DNA from: a virus | Direction: 5' to 3' (one strand) | Virus record (IMG/VR): IMGVR_UViG_3300020198_000101 | Coordinates: 1 to 24,125 of that record | Length of the DNA stretch: 24,125 nucleotides | Shown here: positions 21,571 through 24,125 of the stretch, in pieces | Layout of the letters: each line of letters begins with the position of its first letter | Position numbering within the stretch: position 1 is the stretch's first letter | Made by a program: the position numbers and the translations under genes | Notes under the pieces: generated by a model | Databases searched by the model: none | The model's input: only the letters and a program-made list of their open reading frames with translations | What the model was told of the DNA's origin: nothing

Positions 21571-21598
21571 AATAAAAAAGCCCCCTGACTAAGGGGGC
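21571..21598 (-). terminator. Intrinsic terminator between scaffold and capsid genes
   Basis: On the minus strand a perfect 6-bp stem GCCCCC / GGGGGC with loop TTAGTCA is followed by TTTTTTATT. It lies 23 bases after the scaffold stop. The stem and T-run are classic for Rho-independent termination. Confidence 0.93.
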
Positions 21599-21620
21599 AA
21601 GAGACAGCGCGACTCTGGTG

Positions 21621-22448
21621 CTAGAAGACGCTTGACCGTGCCAGGCGTTCTTGCACTTTGCGGCGGTACGCAGGATCAGATTTGTACTTCGGATCAGACA
21701 TAGCTTCGACCAGCTGTGCTGTGGATTCGTACTTCTCGCCGGCGCTGCGAGTAGAACGACCAGCCAGCAGCCGTGGCTCACGCCCCTCCGCTGCTGTGTA
21801 GCGGCTGTGCAAACCGGCTACGGCCAGCTTGACCTGGGCCATGTCGTTGCTGCCGTTCACAATCTTGTTGAAGGCGTTGATCTCCTCCTGGCTCAGGTTC
21901 TGCCCCGCCCACTGCAGCATCTCGCTGTAGCCCTGTTCGCCGCCGTACTGCGACTTAACATCCATCACCTCCCTAGCGGTCAGCGCAGTGTCCTGTGCAG
22001 CCTTGTACTGCAGGCCTGAGAGGTAGGCGTCCACCATCTGGCGGGTAAAGCCTGCACCCTCCAGCTGTTTGTAGTCGCCGTCGGACAGCTCACCGGTCTG
22101 TTGCCAGCGGACGTTGATGTCGTTGTAGTCAATGCCCGCCTCCTCTAGGCGGCTGCCGACAAAGTCGCCGTAGATCTCAGACGCAGACTGGGTCTGCTCC
22201 TCAGCCTCAGCCTCTTCGTCAGCCTCAGCCGGCTCATTGTCAACTTCATTGTCAACAGGCTCGCGGCTGCCAAGCTTGGATTGCAGCTCCTTGTAAGCCT
22301 TTTCCAGCTCGCCCACTGACTTGTACTTGCCAGCCAGCAGCTGGCCGTCTGGGCCTTTCAGTTCAACTTGTTCGTCGCCTGACAGGTCAATGGCATCAGG
22401 TGCCATTGCGCCAGTCGGCTCTTGCTTAATTACCAGGGGTTCAGGCAT
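21621..22448 (-). CDS. Capsid assembly scaffolding protein, T7 gp9-like (275 aa)
   Basis: ATG 22448 follows the overprinted proline-rich gene by six bases and has GAGGAC close upstream. The protein is acidic and hydrophilic with no cysteine, as expected for a scaffold. Residues ~40-60 (GKYKSVGELEKAYKELQSKL) are a typical scaffold motif. Residues 63-92 are a Glu/Asp-rich linker. The C-terminal half is helical and ends in a basic segment (YRRKVQERLARSS), the kind of tail that binds the capsid protein in other phages. Its place just ahead of the capsid gene matches T7 gene 9. It is a little shorter than T7 gp9 (307 aa). The mature virion should lack it. Confidence 0.88.
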   Translation of the reverse strand: MPEPLVIKQEPTGAMAPDAIDLSGDEQVELKGPDGQLLAGKYKSVGELEKAYKELQSKLGSREPVDNEVDNEPAEADEEAEAEEQTQSASEIYGDFVGSRLEEAGIDYNDINVRWQQTGELSDGDYKQLEGAGFTRQMVDAYLSGLQYKAAQDTALTAREVMDVKSQYGGEQGYSEMLQWAGQNLSQEEINAFNKIVNGSNDMAQVKLAVAGLHSRYTAAEGREPRLLAGRSTRSAGEKYESTAQLVEAMSDPKYKSDPAYRRKVQERLARSSVF

Positions 22449-22454
22449 AAGTCC

Positions 22455-22712
22455 TCACTTGATTTGAATGACGCCGTTTTCGTCCACGGATACTTCCGAG
22501 AATGGGAACGGGGTAGGGGGGATGTCGGGGATCTCTGGGATCTGGATGATCTCAGACGGGGGATGCGGCGGCACCAGGGATGGGCCCCCCAATGTCGCCG
22601 GTGGGTTCTCCTGCTGGTCCGGTGGGGCCGGCAGGTCCGCCTCCAGTGATGTCGGGGAGGGAGTTGGGGACGATGCCTGGGGCACCCGTGTCTTCTGAGT
22701 ATTGCGGGCCAT
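22455..22712 (-). CDS. Proline-rich small protein overprinted on the portal 3' end (85 aa)
   Basis: ATG 22712 lies inside the portal gene in another frame and is preceded by AGGAG at six bases, a strong ribosome site. The first ~53 codons overlap the portal end; the remaining third is unique and stops six bases before the scaffold start. The N terminus is MARNTQKTRVPQASS, the middle is very Pro-rich (PPHPPSEIIQIPEIPDIPP), and the end is SEVSVDENGVIQIK, a short beta-like tail. The unique, non-overlapping 3' end filling the gap up to scaffold argues for a real gene. I recall small proteins of this kind between portal and scaffold in cyanopodoviruses, but the function is unknown to me. Confidence 0.7.
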   Translation of the reverse strand: MARNTQKTRVPQASSPTPSPTSLEADLPAPPDQQENPPATLGGPSLVPPHPPSEIIQIPEIPDIPPTPFPFSEVSVDENGVIQIK

Positions 22713-24125
22713 AAGGGGCTCCTGGTTGTGTGTAGTTGCCGGCCACTTGGGCCATGGCTGGTGACTTGAGACCAGCCATCAGCATCTCTTGCTGCTGTTG
22801 TTGTTGCATCATTTGCATAGCAGCCTGCTGCTCCTGTGCCAACTGCTCAGGCGACTTGACCAGGTTTGTCGTATCAATCGAGCCGCTTGCTGCCAGCCTG
22901 CGCAGTGCCTCATCCACGTTGATGTACTTGGCCATGACCTCAGGGCCCAGGGCCTGCTGTGCTGTGGCAATGAACTCCATCAGCTTGTTGCGGTCATCGC
23001 CGCGGCCAATGGCCTCAAGCCCTGTGACTGGCTTGGCATTGACCAGGGGCTCGCCGTTGGCACTGCTCTTGGGGAACTGGGGCAGCTTGCGCTTCTTGCG
23101 CAAGACGTGCATCAGACGACGTGCCAGTGGTAGCTGCAGTTCTTGGGTCAGGATTGAGTACAGGCCGCCAATGCCTGCCTCCAGCTCCTGGCTCATGTAG
23201 CGGATCTCCTCCGCAGTCACCCGTTCGCCAGGCCTTTGAATTGCCGTGTTGAGCAGGAACGCAAAGGCCAGCCGCCCCTCGATGCGGTCGATGGTGCTGT
23301 TGGCAATGCTTAGGTCCTGCGCCTTCTGCGTCTGGATGACAGTCACATCAGCGGCGTTGCCTTGGACGATGGCACCGTTGGCTGCATTGGCCAGGGTCCT
23401 GGGTCTGGTGGTGCCGTTAGGGTTGACCAGGAACAGGACCTTGGCCGCGGCTGCACTGCCCTCAAGCACCGATTGGTACAGGGATTCAAGAGCAATCAGG
23501 TCGCCGTAATACTGCTCAACGTAGGAACGTCCGAAATCTTCGGTGTCGATCCGATCAAAGCGGAGGGGGATCCATGGCGACACCTCCTGGTCGCACATGC
23601 CGTGGGTGCCTGGCACCTCCTTGCCCTTGGCCTCTTGATACCAGTGGCACTTGCCGTCGTGGTAGCAGACGTGGGTGTAGAGCTTTACGGTCTTCTTGGT
23701 CGGCTTGTCGTAGTCCTCTTCTTCATCGGCTTCTGGGAGAAAGCCGGCAGGGAGGGCTTCGGGGTAAATCTCTTCTTCCACCAAGATCTCAGTGACCGAC
23801 CCCATGGGGTCACGGCACACAACGAACCGATCCAGGTGGACAACGCGGATGCCATCTTCCGAGACATAAAGCAACACGTTGCCAGCCACAAGCAGGTGCT
23901 TGAAGGCTTCGTGCATAGAGGCCCGGCCGTTAGCTGTCTCCAGCACTTGCATCACTGCTAGCTCGACCTTGACCAGGGCAGTGTCCAGCTCTGTCTTGAT
24001 CTCAGGCCCAGCCTCCATGACGCGCAGCGCCAGGCTGTCTACCTCCAGCTTGAAAAACGCAGAGTTAGGGGGGAACAGGGTGATCAGCAGCTTGCTGGCC
24101 AGGTAGTTGACACCCCTAGCCCCAA
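22552..24125 (-). CDS. Portal (head-tail connector) protein, T7 gp8-like, 5' end outside the window
   Basis: The frame is open from the stop at 22554-22552 to the window edge, giving 523 visible residues. T7 gp8 has 536, so roughly 40 N-terminal residues are probably missing. The first visible part GARGVNYLASKLLITLFPPN, then FFKLEVDSLAL, is the portal signature. It continues past the Met at 24018, so that Met is internal. Other matches are HEAFKHLLVAGNVLLYV, RFDRIDTEDFGRSYVEQYYG and NTAIQRPGERVTAEEIRYMS. The C terminus has a Gln/Met-rich helix (QMMQQQQQQEM) and a Gly/Pro-rich low-complexity tail (~44 residues), which overlaps the next gene. It forms the dodecameric channel at the capsid vertex. 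Confidence 0.95.
   Translation of the reverse strand, partial: GARGVNYLASKLLITLFPPNSAFFKLEVDSLALRVMEAGPEIKTELDTALVKVELAVMQVLETANGRASMHEAFKHLLVAGNVLLYVSEDGIRVVHLDRFVVCRDPMGSVTEILVEEEIYPEALPAGFLPEADEEEDYDKPTKKTVKLYTHVCYHDGKCHWYQEAKGKEVPGTHGMCDQEVSPWIPLRFDRIDTEDFGRSYVEQYYGDLIALESLYQSVLEGSAAAAKVLFLVNPNGTTRPRTLANAANGAIVQGNAADVTVIQTQKAQDLSIANSTIDRIEGRLAFAFLLNTAIQRPGERVTAEEIRYMSQELEAGIGGLYSILTQELQLPLARRLMHVLRKKRKLPQFPKSSANGEPLVNAKPVTGLEAIGRGDDRNKLMEFIATAQQALGPEVMAKYINVDEALRRLAASGSIDTTNLVKSPEQLAQEQQAAMQMMQQQQQQEMLMAGLKSPAMAQVAGNYTQPGAPYGPQYSEDTGAPGIVPNSLPDITGGGPAGPTGPAGEPTGDIGGPIPGAAASPV

Overview
This window is the late structural (capsid, tail, internal-virion) module of a T7-like podovirus. Every credible gene lies on the minus strand, so the module reads from the right edge (24125) to the left edge (1). 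Genes are packed end to start with TGATG, ATGA or GTGA overlaps, and there is no gene-free stretch over 300 bases. Gene order matches T7: portal, scaffold, major capsid, tail tubular A, tail tubular B, then gp13-, gp14-, gp15- and gp16-like internal virion proteins, then tail fiber. The style of the tail fiber, the tiny conserved-looking basic protein at 710-847 and the 50-65% G+C of most genes suggest a phage of picocyanobacteria (Synechococcus/Cyanobium type). That host call is an inference; no host-derived metabolic gene, tRNA, CRISPR array or integration site is visible.

Right part (17.2-24.1 kb): a 5'-truncated portal gene, a proline-rich small gene overprinted on the portal 3' end, scaffold, major capsid protein, and the two tail-tube genes. 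The capsid gene is bracketed by two strong intrinsic terminators (21571-21598 and 20431-20461). The 180-base gap upstream of it carries an inverted repeat and is the only place with room for an internal promoter.

Middle (5.4-17.2 kb): the internal virion (ejection) proteins. The gp13-like and gp14-like proteins are ordinary. The gp15-position protein (925 aa) ends in a SleB-like cell-wall hydrolase domain. The gp16-position protein is a 2580-residue giant of the 'polyvalent protein' type. It carries a ParB-like domain, an ADP-ribosyltransferase-like domain and an HEAVH zincin-like domain, separated by Ala/Pro linkers, ahead of a long C-terminal virion region. It probably enters the cell with the DNA and could act on host targets.

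Left part (0-5.4 kb): the host-recognition and possible lysis end. A gp17-type fiber with a heptad-repeat stalk is followed by two fiber-tip proteins, each paired with a small XkdW-like protein, and then a 349-residue C-type-lectin/Mtd-like protein. The C terminus of that last protein has the codon signature of a diversity-generating-retroelement variable region, but no reverse transcriptase or template repeat is in the window. AT-rich tip cassettes bounded by short repeats suggest that receptor specificity is exchanged here. Five small genes follow, two of them small putative membrane proteins at the position where T7 keeps its holin.
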